IMG/VR virus record: IMGVR_UViG_3300047552_001580
Span: 1 to 27,304 of that record
From: a virus
DNA length: 27,304 nt
Strand: one strand, 5' to 3'
Position 1 is the first letter of the stretch; each line of letters begins with the position of its first letter. Under the pieces are notes generated by a model, which saw only the letters and a program-made list of their open reading frames with translations, was not told where the DNA came from and did no database searches. Of the stretch, positions 8,588 through 15,315 are shown piece by piece. The position numbers and the translations under genes are program-made.

Positions 8588-10080
8588 GACCTCACTCCTT
8601 TCTCTAAGTAATCTTTTTTCTGTTTTCTTGTGATTTTTTTTGCTAGCACCATGTCTTCTAGTTCTGATTCTAGATAAAATCCTTTTTGTACTGCATTTAT
8701 TTTTATGCCAGGTGGTGCTTGTCTCATGATGCAAAAATATCTCAACGAATCACAGGCGTGTGTTACATCATGAGGAATTGTAGCTGTATCGTTAGCGTCT
8801 TTCTCATCTTTCATAATTTGTCTCATAGAATTTATCAGGTTCTCACAACAAGAAAATATTTTCATCCTCGAGGAGAGAATTTCTTCACCTGTTTCTATAT
8901 CTGTCGTACTTATGACCTTAATCCATTCTTTAACCGCAAGCCATCCATCTACTCTTCTATTATCACTTTTAGTTAAGACCTCTTTATTCTCTCGAAATAA
9001 ATCAAAAATACTTTTCCCAGAATCTTTCTGCCTACCTTCTAAATCGGGTGGAGCGTATTTTATCTTAATAATATCATTATTATTGATTTCTGCAATCTTT
9101 TTTGCTGCTGCTGAGACAATTAACTCGCTTTGGTATAATTCTTTATACACATACGCATTATTCTCAGGGTCAATCGCTATCCAATAATTCGCTAACATGT
9201 CAAGTCCATAGTCTTTGGTCGTGTATCTGTGCCAATTTTCAGGAATAACAAAAGGCTCTACAACATGATAATCTCGATTGAACTCTGGAAAGAATACTCC
9301 CTTGCTCTTGACAAACCGAGCTTCCCCCAATTGCAAATATAAATCAGGGTCTGTAATTTTTAGTTGCTCAATGGATGCTCTTTGGTCTGTTGTAAGATAA
9401 GGATTGTCATGGTGAGTTGATAGTGCTATTAATACAGTTGTTACATCAGTTACAATCTCGCCATCATATTCAAAAGTAGTAGTAATGTTTTTTTCAAAAA
9501 CCTTTGGTCGATTAGTCCCTTTGAAATAAGATATAATTTTATCAGGCTTTGTTTCGATGAACATTTCATTCACGAAACAATCTGGATTAACAGGATTCAT
9601 TAGAACTGTCAATATCCTATCTGCTGGAGAGCCACCCCTTAATTGATGTAGTAAAGATACAAAATCCTTATAAGTTAGCCACTCTCCCTCTTCGACCACA
9701 ATTGCCGTAACCTGGTCAATAGCCTTGACCGCCTTTTTTTGTTGGTCTGAAGAGTATCCCGAAAACAGGGCAACATTTTTATTTAATTTGTTTTCAATTG
9801 CGGCAGGCTGTTTTGTGAACTTATAAGCTTCTTCATGTTCAAACTGTTCTATTTTATCTTTTAATCCTGCATAGTACCCTTTGGTTATTCCACCTTCTAA
9901 ATCTTCAATAACCAAAAGCTTATATCTTTTTTTTTTACACAAATTAGCCGCCATTTCAATTTCTGAATTGTACGACTTCGAGGAAAATCTGCCGCCTATC
10001 TGTATTATTGCTTTATATTTTTTCCCTAAAATATTGTCATGATAAAAAGGTGTGACATTGACTTGTTTTTGTCTTCGCAT
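8581..10080 (-). CDS. terL: Terminase large subunit (packaging ATPase/nuclease)
   Basis: A 499-residue terminase large subunit that drives DNA into the prohead and cuts the concatemer. The ATPase part has a deviant Walker A, GGRFSSKS (residues 29-36), a Walker B AIVVEE (126-131), and a coupling-type segment STHHDNPYL (221-229). The C-terminal nuclease part begins with KDYGLDM (D290 candidate metal ligand), with D346 in APPDLEGR and D438/D444 in PHDVTHACDSLRY as further acidic residues. The order and the GGRxSxKS loop fit the PBSX/Terminase_3 family. It starts 3 bases after the small subunit gene; the ribosome binding site (GGAAAG) is weak, so coupling is likely. Confidence 0.96.
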   Translation of the reverse strand: MRRQKQVNVTPFYHDNILGKKYKAIIQIGGRFSSKSYNSEIEMAANLCKKKRYKLLVIEDLEGGITKGYYAGLKDKIEQFEHEEAYKFTKQPAAIENKLNKNVALFSGYSSDQQKKAVKAIDQVTAIVVEEGEWLTYKDFVSLLHQLRGGSPADRILTVLMNPVNPDCFVNEMFIETKPDKIISYFKGTNRPKVFEKNITTTFEYDGEIVTDVTTVLIALSTHHDNPYLTTDQRASIEQLKITDPDLYLQLGEARFVKSKGVFFPEFNRDYHVVEPFVIPENWHRYTTKDYGLDMLANYWIAIDPENNAYVYKELYQSELIVSAAAKKIAEINNNDIIKIKYAPPDLEGRQKDSGKSIFDLFRENKEVLTKSDNRRVDGWLAVKEWIKVISTTDIETGEEILSSRMKIFSCCENLINSMRQIMKDEKDANDTATIPHDVTHACDSLRYFCIMRQAPPGIKINAVQKGFYLESELEDMVLAKKITRKQKKDYLEKGVRSW

Positions 10081-10083
10081 AAG

Positions 10084-10635
10084 TTACTTTCCAATTATAA
10101 TGTCTGGCATCTCCAATTTACCCGAGTGTTCAATTTTTTCTACAAATATTCCGAGAGTTTTTCCGAGCTTTTCAAGTGCGCTCAATTTGTCGTACAGCTT
10201 AAACTTAAACGTACCATCTTTCGAAAGTGATACTTCGTTAATAACAGTGCCATCTACTTCTTTCCCATCTTTGGTCTCAATTATGATCTTATACTTATAC
10301 ATTGTTTGTTGATTGTTTTCATCGGTCTCTGGCTTGTCACATTCAACCTTTTCAGTTCTAAAACTCAAATAGTCTTTAATATCCGAAAATGCTATTTTTG
10401 CAAGCTCATTAATAACCCTTTCGGCTGTTACCATATTTTTTTCAAGTAATGGTTTTCCTAAAGCTCGCCTTCTCTCAATTATTTTAGGCTGGTCTAACAA
10501 TAAACTTGCATTTGTTTCTACATGTGAACGTTTCCACTTTCTCGAATTTGGGTAAGCATCTAAATATGCTTGATATTGCGTTTTGCCCATCACAATACCT
10601 TGTACGAAATTCTCTTGCATGGTAGTTAATCTCAT
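10084..10635 (-). CDS. terS: Terminase small subunit
   Basis: A 183-residue protein directly upstream of the large subunit. The N-terminal part, MRLTTMQENFVQGIVMGKTQ then AYLDAYPNSRKW, followed by VETNASLLLDQPKIIERRRA, is the typical Terminase_2 helix-turn-helix pattern that recognises the packaging site. Next is MVTAERVINELAKIAFSDIKDY, also characteristic. A variable beta section and the C-terminal KLSALEKLGKTLGIF helix, probably an oligomerisation segment, complete it. AAAGGAG lies 9 bases before the ATG at 10635 and overlaps the stop codon of the methyltransferase gene. Confidence 0.9.
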   Translation of the reverse strand: MRLTTMQENFVQGIVMGKTQYQAYLDAYPNSRKWKRSHVETNASLLLDQPKIIERRRALGKPLLEKNMVTAERVINELAKIAFSDIKDYLSFRTEKVECDKPETDENNQQTMYKYKIIIETKDGKEVDGTVINEVSLSKDGTFKFKLYDKLSALEKLGKTLGIFVEKIEHSGKLEMPDIIIGK

Positions 10636-10641
10636 TCTAAT

Positions 10642-11781
10642 TCACTCCTTTATATGTTTTAGTATGTGAGCAATTACATCTACTGTCCATCCGTTGCCAA
10701 TGCCTTTATATCTTTGGGTATTACTAACTATTTGTTTGCCACTCGAGTCTAGTATTAAGGTATAGTTATCAGGTAAAGTTTGCAATCTTTCGCACTCTAA
10801 AGGTGTCAATTTTCGAATAATATAATCGCCATCAGGTAAATCTATTCTATATAATCCTGTTTTCCCTCCACGACCACCACCATTAGACGACAAACAAACT
10901 GATTTACCTCTAATGCTATATACCCTATTTGCTTGACCGCTTTTTCCTATTTGTCCAATTCGAGAAGGCGTAATCAATAAATGTTCTTTGGTCATACCAG
11001 TTGTTAAAGTATTTACTTTATTATCTGTTCTAGGCGTTAACTCTTTGGATCTTCTAGGTGAAAAATCTTTTTTATAATTTTTGTAAAATTCTCGTCTTAA
11101 ATCTTTTGCTTCTTGAGTTCTTTTTTCTGTCATATTAAATAATGGAGAAATTAACTCTGCAATCATACTCCGCTGACTTCTTTCTAAACTATTCCATATT
11201 ACCGCACCATCATAAGATGCTGTTAATACATGTGATTTGTCCTGATAAGGTATCCCACTTTCTAAAATATCCTTTAAAATAATTCCTTTATCGTCTGGCT
11301 GTCGAATGCCAGGAATATTGGTCCAATAACACCGTCTCCTTTGCTGTGCTGATACTAAACTGCTGTTAATCATAATAAGCTCAACGCCTAATGCTTTTGT
11401 TATTTCTGCTTTAATATCTTTGTGTATACTATGGTTATTTTCATACAAAAAATATCTGGCTCCTGTTTCTTTAATTGCTCTAACAAAATGAGAAAATAAT
11501 TCAAATCCTATACCTTCGCTTGTTGTTTCCCTATCTTTTTTTGCAATACTCCAATAAGTGCAAGGGCTACCACCTATTACAATATCAATTTCACCTTTAT
11601 ATTTTGTAAAATCCTCTATCGTAACATCACCAAAATATTCATCATCAGGGTAATGAGCTTGTGCAATCCTATTAGCATATTGGTCAATCTCATAACTAAT
11701 ATATCTATCAACTTGTATATTAGCTCTTTCAAGTGCGATTCTGCCGCAACTAATACCATTAAAAAGACTTAATACTTTCAT
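10642..11781 (-). CDS. DNA (cytosine-5) methyltransferase, orphan
   Basis: A 379-residue C5-cytosine methyltransferase that would modify phage DNA and protect it from host restriction. The start at 11781 (GAGGT before MKVLSLFNG) is preferred over an upstream ATG because motif I (LSLFNGISCGRIAL, residues 4-17) must be at the N-terminus. Catalytic motif IV is GGSPCTYWS (Cys74). Motif VI is ENN (114-116) instead of the usual ENV. Motif VIII is QQRRRCYW (146-153). The variable target-recognition region (about 165-315) precedes LTPLECERLQTLPDNYT (motif IX) and GIGNGWTVDVIAHIL (motif X). No restriction enzyme gene is nearby. It is divergent from a small plus-strand cassette and has its own control region. 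Confidence 0.96.
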   Translation of the reverse strand: MKVLSLFNGISCGRIALERANIQVDRYISYEIDQYANRIAQAHYPDDEYFGDVTIEDFTKYKGEIDIVIGGSPCTYWSIAKKDRETTSEGIGFELFSHFVRAIKETGARYFLYENNHSIHKDIKAEITKALGVELIMINSSLVSAQQRRRCYWTNIPGIRQPDDKGIILKDILESGIPYQDKSHVLTASYDGAVIWNSLERSQRSMIAELISPLFNMTEKRTQEAKDLRREFYKNYKKDFSPRRSKELTPRTDNKVNTLTTGMTKEHLLITPSRIGQIGKSGQANRVYSIRGKSVCLSSNGGGRGGKTGLYRIDLPDGDYIIRKLTPLECERLQTLPDNYTLILDSSGKQIVSNTQRYKGIGNGWTVDVIAHILKHIKE

Positions 11782-11818
11782 AATTACCTCTTTTTTATTT
11801 AATATTACAATAAATTGC

Positions 11819-11844
11819 ATTATAAATACAACTATAGACCTATA
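11819..11844 (-). promoter_or_regulatory. Probable promoter and operator of the methyltransferase operon
   Basis: On the minus strand TATAAT (11824-11819) lies about 38 bases before the methyltransferase start. Immediately upstream is the element ACTATAGACCTATA (11831-11844 on the plus strand), which recurs exactly at 17987-18000 ahead of the early operon. No good -35 is seen, which would fit a promoter needing an activator or controlled by a repressor at this site. Confidence 0.5.
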
Positions 11845-11852
11845 AGATAATA

Positions 11853-11881
11853 TTGTATTGTCGAACAATGTGTGTTATAAT
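11853..11881 (+). promoter_or_regulatory. Promoter with dyad operator, copy 1 of the plus-strand cassette
   Basis: TTGTAT (11853-11858), a 17-base spacer and TATAAT (11876-11881) form a near-consensus sigma-70-type promoter. The dyad ATTGT-CGA-ACAAT (11857-11869) lies in the spacer, an ideal place for a repressor. The predicted transcript begins about 15 bases before the GTG start. The whole block is nearly duplicated before the second gene. Confidence 0.8.
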
Positions 11882-11902
11882 ATAATAAAAGGGGGTGATA
11901 TT

Positions 11903-12205
11903 GTGAATATAAAAAAAATGAAAGAACATATCTCATATGTTATTTCCGAGATAATAGCCGAGAAAAAAGATTGTAAAGATTATATGGAAAACGATACTTT
12001 AATGAGTGAGTACGATAATACAGTTAAGGAATACCGTATCATAGCTGACTACATTAACCTCTTTGCTGAATCCGATGAGGAAAAAGAATTAGTTAAGCTG
12101 TTAAAAAGCATTAACTATGTAAGATGCTTTGGGACTACACCCGAAGCGTACGAAAAAGAAATGCAAGATTTTTATTTAAACGATGATTCGGGAGGGATAA
12201 GATAG
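11903..12205 (+). CDS. Small protein of unknown function, gene 1 of the plus-strand cassette
   Basis: A 100-residue protein starting at GTG 11903, 5 bases after GGGGGTG; an upstream in-frame ATG (11858) lies inside the promoter and would precede the predicted transcript start. It is charged and almost entirely helical by composition (MNIKKMKEHISYVISEIIAE then KKDCKDYMEN; YRIIADYINLFAESDEEKEL), with an acidic C-terminal tail. No family is recognised. It is read against all neighbouring genes from its own strong promoter, typical of an accessory gene expressed at its own time. An anti-defence role is a hypothesis only. Confidence 0.75.
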   Translation: MNIKKMKEHISYVISEIIAEKKDCKDYMENDTLMSEYDNTVKEYRIIADYINLFAESDEEKELVKLLKSINYVRCFGTTPEAYEKEMQDFYLNDDSGGIR

Positions 12206-12207
12206 TA

Positions 12208-12236
12208 TTGCATTGTCGAACAATGTGTGTTGTAAT
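12208..12236 (+). promoter_or_regulatory. Promoter with dyad operator, copy 2
   Basis: TTGCAT (12208-12213), 17 bases and TGTAAT (12231-12236), with the same dyad ATTGTCGAACAAT at 12212-12224. The block 12197-12259 matches 11842-11905 at nearly every base, including the following AATATAATAAA and GGGGGTGATATT. It overlaps the stop codon of the first cassette gene. The -10 is weaker (TGTAAT versus TATAAT). Confidence 0.75.
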
Positions 12237-12256
12237 ATAATAAAGGGGGTGATATT

Positions 12257-12529
12257 ATGCAAAAAAAAGAAATAACCAGATTAGTCAACAGCAAAGATGG
12301 GACTTTGAGAGTAAACAATATTTGCTATTTAAGGAGGTGGACAAAGGATGGAATAGGTAGAGATGTTGACGGTTTGACACTAGAATTTGACGCTATTAAT
12401 AATGTGTACTTTGGTGCATTTGAAAATCAAATACACAGTAGAATTCCGTCGGAAATAAAAGAAGAATGTAGGACATTGATTTCTAAATTTTTAGAAGAGG
12501 TTATTATTAGATTAATAAAGGAGATCTAA
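12257..12529 (+). CDS. Small protein of unknown function, gene 2 of the plus-strand cassette
   Basis: A 90-residue protein, ATG at 12257 five bases after GGGGGTG. The N-terminal half appears beta-rich (LVNSKDGTLRVNNICYLRRW, VDGLTLEFDAINNVYFGAFE) and the C-terminal third is a helix (IKEECRTLISKFLEEVIIRL). No family is recognised. It has its own copy of the promoter/operator used by the preceding gene, so both may be controlled by the same repressor, and it is followed 2 bases later by a ribbon-helix-helix gene. Confidence 0.75.
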   Translation: MQKKEITRLVNSKDGTLRVNNICYLRRWTKDGIGRDVDGLTLEFDAINNVYFGAFENQIHSRIPSEIKEECRTLISKFLEEVIIRLIKEI

Positions 12530-12531
12530 TT

Positions 12532-12705
12532 ATGAAAAAGGACATTAGAATTGGCATAAGACTAGACGTTGATACACGTAATGCGTGTAAAAGTTTAGCA
12601 CCAGAAGGGAATATAAGTTTATGGATTAGGATGTTGATCCTCACAGAAATAGAAAAAAATAATAAAAAAATTTGTACAAAGTGCAAGACTTCAAAAAACA
12701 TTTAA
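12532..12705 (+). CDS. Ribbon-helix-helix (CopG/Arc-type) putative repressor
   Basis: A 57-residue protein, ATG at 12532 with AAGGAG about 7 bases upstream and only 2 bases after the preceding gene. The sequence DIRIGIRLDVDTRNACKSLA followed by NISLWIRMLILTEIEKN fits the ribbon-helix-helix pattern: a short basic strand (RIGIRLD), helix A (VDTRNACKSLA) and helix B (SLWIRMLILTEI). A Cys pair CTKC follows near the C-terminus. Such proteins bind DNA as dimers, strand in the major groove. It is the obvious candidate to bind the duplicated dyads upstream and autoregulate the cassette, but this is inferred from context. Confidence 0.72.
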   Translation: MKKDIRIGIRLDVDTRNACKSLAPEGNISLWIRMLILTEIEKNNKKICTKCKTSKNI

Positions 12706-12712
12706 AGAGAGA

Positions 12713-12742
12713 AAAAGAGACTAACAATTAGTCTTTTTTTTT
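12713..12742. terminator. Bidirectional terminator between convergent genes
   Basis: AGACTAA-CAA-TTAGTCT (12718-12734) forms a 7-bp hairpin flanked by an A-run on the left and an eight-base T-run on the right. It closes the plus-strand cassette. In the other direction it ends the minus-strand early operon, whose last stop codon (12741-12743) abuts it. Confidence 0.85.
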
Positions 12743-12932
12743 ATATCCACCTTACCCCAAATTGTAATATTTCTATTTTTTTACCTAGCTTCACTTTACA
12801 ATCTTTTACAAACCGCAAAGTATCGCTATGTTGATTATCAATATGGACGTATATTATTTTATCAACTTGGCCCTTGACGAGGTAAGTTGCCATGAAACTG
12901 CTTGCTCCTGCTGAAAAACTTGATACTAACAT
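12741..12932 (-). CDS. Truncated PAPS-reductase/PP-loop-type protein
   Basis: A 63-residue protein resembling only the N-terminus of phage phosphoadenosine-phosphosulfate reductase-like (PP-loop) proteins. SSFSAGASSF (residues 4-13) stands where the SGGxxS nucleotide-binding loop should be, and YVHIDNQHSDTLRFVKDCK (28-46) matches the next conserved block (strand, acidic residue, His, xTxRFxxDC). The family is usually around 200 residues or more; here it ends right after KKIEILQFGVRWI, at the border with the plus-strand cassette terminator. It is translationally coupled to RusA (TAATG overlap, AAGGAG site). Probably a remnant or a minimal derivative; enzyme activity is unlikely. Confidence 0.6.
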   Translation of the reverse strand: MLVSSFSAGASSFMATYLVKGQVDKIIYVHIDNQHSDTLRFVKDCKVKLGKKIEILQFGVRWI

Positions 12933-13357
12933 TATTTCTCCTTTCTGTATCTGTTGATACTAACAAATAACGATTCATGCTCTCCCCAATATTTCCCGAC
13001 AAAACATTCTAAAACTTGTTTGTCATTATGATAAGCGACTTCCTCTAGCGCATCCATTACAATCTTCCCGATATTATCAACGTCAAGTTTTACCGTTATT
13101 GGGTATTGATGTTTATTATTCTTTGGTTTAACAAAGTAAGCTAGGATTATTATTTCTAATGGGTATGGAGAGGGAACTATGTTTCTATATTTCTTTAAAA
13201 AACACATTCTAATAAAGTTCTCATAGTTCACTGTTTCGTCAGGTGTTTTTCCTCTTATTTTTCCATGAATATTTGTAAAAATCCTAGCTCTTTGTTTGCT
13301 TTGTACTTTACCTGGAACTTCAAACTCAAAGTCTGGTTCTCTGATTGATAAATCCAT
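12932..13357 (-). CDS. rusA: RusA-family Holliday junction resolvase
   Basis: A 141-residue endonuclease that resolves branched DNA made during phage recombination and before packaging. The family hallmark is clear: KLDVDNIGKIVMDALEEVAY then HNDKQV, giving the acidic residues D92, D94 and D112 with spacing equal to the D70/D72/D91 triad known in E. coli RusA. The N-terminal FEVPGKVQSKQRARI is the usual first strand and loop. ATG at 13357 follows GAGGAG. It is near the end of the early operon, as in many Firmicutes phages. Confidence 0.94.
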   Translation of the reverse strand: MDLSIREPDFEFEVPGKVQSKQRARIFTNIHGKIRGKTPDETVNYENFIRMCFLKKYRNIVPSPYPLEIIILAYFVKPKNNKHQYPITVKLDVDNIGKIVMDALEEVAYHNDKQVLECFVGKYWGEHESLFVSINRYRKEK

Positions 13358-13370
13358 CTAGACAACTCCT

Positions 13371-13661
13371 CTAATGTTCTTCTTTGCTTGTGCTTTTTAT
13401 ATTAAAACCTTCTTTTTCGTCAGCATCTATATATGTTTTTATAATTAAATTATTGTCTAACTCTTTAAATGTAGTCAGACATCTTTTTTGTGCTTCAATG
13501 AGCATTGAATAAGATATTATTGACGCTTTTTTTTTCACCGAGTCATTTTTTTCATTTTCTCTAGCAATTAGAGCTATATTAAGACAAGATATGACATCCA
13601 TTAAAAATGCTATTTGTTGCAAGTTTTGTTGAATTGTTTGTTCTTCGCTTTGTTCTATCAT
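13371..13661 (-). CDS. Hypothetical early protein
   Basis: About 96 residues from the ATG at 13661, chosen for its strong AAAGGAGG and its ATGA overlap with the upstream gene. It is helical and Gln-rich at the start (EQSEEQTIQQNLQQIAFLMD), with a mixed C-terminus (LIIKTYIDADEKEGFNIKST). No family is recognised. It ends 13 bases before RusA and is probably translated as part of the same operon. Confidence 0.7.
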   Translation of the reverse strand: MIEQSEEQTIQQNLQQIAFLMDVISCLNIALIARENEKNDSVKKKASIISYSMLIEAQKRCLTTFKELDNNLIIKTYIDADEKEGFNIKSTSKEEH

Positions 13662-13864
13662 GGTTTCCTCCTTTGATTTTCTAGCAACGTATTTTCGACA
13701 AATCTTAGGCATTGCGCAATGTCAAGTGTTTCTTTTTTTAAAAGTTTACGCTCTCGCTGTATACATTTAGCAATGTCTGTATGGGAATACATTTTTTTAT
13801 ACAATTCTATTACTAAATTTTTTTCGCTATCATTATCAGCTAAATCTTTTCTTTTGTTTGCCAT
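13658..13864 (-). CDS. Small basic early protein, possible helix-turn-helix
   Basis: A 68-residue protein from the ATG at 13864 (AAAAAGGAG upstream). The segment KNLVIELYKKMYSHTDIAKC could be a helix-turn-helix, with SHTDIAK as the turn and recognition helix, followed by IQRERKLLKKE. It overlaps the next gene by ATGA. A regulatory role is possible, but the similarity is short. It is the first gene after a strong terminator-like hairpin, so it needs read-through or its own promoter; I see no clear promoter. Confidence 0.65.
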   Translation of the reverse strand: MANKRKDLADNDSEKNLVIELYKKMYSHTDIAKCIQRERKLLKKETLDIAQCLRFVENTLLENQRRKP

Positions 13865-13886
13865 TTATTTCGCTCCTTTTTGTATA

Positions 13887-13922
13887 AATAAAGGCTATAA
13901 CTAAATAATTATAGCCTTTATT
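13887..13922 (-). terminator. Strong hairpin terminator after the DUF2303-like gene
   Basis: A 14-bp perfect inverted repeat (AATAAAGGCTATAA, 13887-13900, with TTATAGCCTTTATT, 13909-13922) encloses an 8-base loop. On the minus strand it starts 2 bases after the stop codon at 13925, and the descending arm itself ends in a T-rich stretch (CCTTTATTTATAC). It is likely a terminator or an attenuator within the early operon. Confidence 0.7.
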
Positions 13923-13924
13923 AT

Positions 13925-14626
13925 TTATGATAATATTTTGATGTCTGGCAACTGTTCTTGGAGATAGGCAAATATTCTTTTCATAGCTGCAATTCGCCAT
14001 TCTCCACCATCTGCTTCAAAAAGTCCGCAACTTGGGCCTTCTTTTACTCTAAGGATATATTTACTCTCTGGCTGTTCTACTTCGATAAATGTTCTAAATG
14101 GCGTTAATAATACAGGGTTAGGTACTTCAACGAGACCTACTGTAACAATACCTATTTTTGCAACGACTGATTGTGAAATACCATTGTCGCTTGTAGATTT
14201 TACATTTTCTTCTTGAATATTACCAATTATTTTTAAAATGTCAGCTCTGCTACCAAAATCCAGAAAACAACTTTGCAAAAATACATTAAATGATTCGGCG
14301 TCCATATATTGTCCAAATATTAGTCTTGGCGTTTTCGCTTCTGCCGTTAAAAATGTATGTCTTGAACTATCATATTGTAAAGTTGAACAAACTTCTACTT
14401 TGGTCTCTGATATAACGTGAATAAAAATATCATTAGTATTATGCACTATATCATCTATGTCATTTTTGAGATAATCAACTACTCCTTGTAACGTTGTTAT
14501 TTTTATCGGTATAGGTGTCGGCTCGCTCATTCTATGCAATTGTTTCGTGCTGTAAGAGAAATCATCAACCTCAATTATTTTAGGTGTAGCTTGGTCGAGA
14601 AAATATTGCGCAAATTCTTTAATCAT
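13925..14626 (-). CDS. Conserved phage protein, DUF2303-like
   Basis: A 233-residue protein of a type common in replication/recombination regions of Firmicutes phages. Recognisable blocks are YSTKQLHRMSEPTPIPIKIT (residues about 25-44), TLQGVVDYLKNDID, and the C-terminal FRTFIEVEQPESKYILRV followed by GPSCGLFEADGGEWRIAAM. These match my recollection of the DUF2303/YfdQ group, whose function is not established. ATG at 14626 is preceded by AGGAGG. Together with the next upstream gene it forms a pair that usually travels together. Confidence 0.75.
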   Translation of the reverse strand: MIKEFAQYFLDQATPKIIEVDDFSYSTKQLHRMSEPTPIPIKITTLQGVVDYLKNDIDDIVHNTNDIFIHVISETKVEVCSTLQYDSSRHTFLTAEAKTPRLIFGQYMDAESFNVFLQSCFLDFGSRADILKIIGNIQEENVKSTSDNGISQSVVAKIGIVTVGLVEVPNPVLLTPFRTFIEVEQPESKYILRVKEGPSCGLFEADGGEWRIAAMKRIFAYLQEQLPDIKILS

Positions 14627-14635
14627 AATATCCTC

Positions 14636-15007
14636 CTATTTAATATTTAGTATTTTCTTTACTACTTTTGGAACTACAACTTTTTCTGATTCGAAATCAT
14701 AATAGGTTTGCCCTTGCTGTTGTTTTGTTTTTAGTTCTTCAATCACTAATTCACCCTCATTGTTGTTATCAAAAACAATTACTGTACTAATCGCTTTTTG
14801 TGGAGCTAGTAGAGCCTTGGTCAAAAATGTGATTTTTGATATATCTCTATTTTCGTCCGATAAAAAAACAATTTCTAATGTCAGCTTTCTTTTTTTCTCA
14901 GGCGATGTGTTAATATCCATGATGTTTTTTACGATTTTTTCAATTTCTAGATTTGTTTGTTCTATTATAGCACCGCCAGCCAAATTGCCAATGTTAATGT
15001 TTTGCAT
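14636..15007 (-). CDS. Phage 'replication terminator protein'-type protein
   Basis: A 123-residue protein with the pattern INIGNLAGGAIIEQTNLEIE, then NTSPEKKRKLTLEIVFLSDE, then a beta-rich section and a C-terminal FESEKVVVPKVVKKI. Firmicutes phage proteins of this layout (LAGGAxxE start, KRKLTIE strand, followed by a DUF2303-like gene) are often annotated as 'replication terminator protein', although I know of no firm functional proof. ATG at 15007 follows AAGGAGGAGG. Its first codons (14928-14969) are duplicated exactly 105 bases upstream, see the repeat entry. Confidence 0.72.
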   Translation of the reverse strand: MQNINIGNLAGGAIIEQTNLEIEKIVKNIMDINTSPEKKRKLTLEIVFLSDENRDISKITFLTKALLAPQKAISTVIVFDNNNEGELVIEELKTKQQQGQTYYDFESEKVVVPKVVKKILNIK

Positions 15008-15074
15008 TGTATCATCCTCCTCCTTTTACTTATTTACGATTTTTTCAATTTCTAGATTTGTTTGTTCTATTATA
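14928..15074 (-). repeat. 42-bp exact direct repeat: duplicated start of the downstream gene
   Basis: Bases 14928-14969 and 15033-15074 are identical over 42 positions, at a distance of 105 bases (35 codons). The downstream copy codes for residues IIEQTNLEIEKIV near the N-terminus of the gene starting at 15007. The upstream copy keeps the same frame, reads IIEQTNLEIEKIVNK and then stops, with a stop codon and no start shortly upstream. This looks like a partial gene duplication or a recombination scar. Confidence 0.9.
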
Positions 15075-15315
15075 TCTTCATAAATTCACAAAATATACAT
15101 CCACCCCCCCATTCCTTTCCACTATTACTACTATTACTACTACAGCTACTCATCTTTACATCCCCCCTCTTCATTCTTCTTCACACTATCATCAAATCTC
15201 CCCTCAAATTTTTTAAGTCTATCTTCAAAACTCTTAATTTCCTTCTTAATGTCATTTCCCCAATTATTTAATTACCCTATAATACTATGGTCTATAATTC
15301 CAATCACTACAATCA
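15008..15315 (-). other. Degenerate intergenic stretch with gene remnants
   Basis: About 308 bases without a convincing gene. Contents on the minus strand: an open stretch 15271-15146 encoding a coiled-coil-like peptide (NDIKKEIKSFEDRLKKFEGR...) with no start codon; a 27-residue frame 15153-15070 (MSSCSSNSSNSGKEWGGGCI... ending FCEFMKI) after a G-run; and the upstream copy of the 42-bp repeat. The purine skew and short runs (GGGGGG, AGTAGTAAT repeats) suggest decay or slippage rather than function. Confidence 0.55.

Noticed and set aside
8318-8734. Longer 138-residue version of the small membrane protein
   Set aside because: The extra N-terminal part lies within the large terminase gene in another frame; the GTG at 8587 has a good ribosome binding site and starts right before the membrane segment.
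12507-12701. 64-residue minus-strand hydrophobic frame opposite the RHH gene
   Set aside because: It would overlap the plus-strand cassette gene entirely, lacks a ribosome binding site, and the plus-strand frame has both a site and an RHH pattern.
12921-12965. Short repeat TTGATACTAAC near the RusA end
   Set aside because: Two 11-base copies within coding ends (one in RusA, one at the start of the next gene); no further copies, probably chance.
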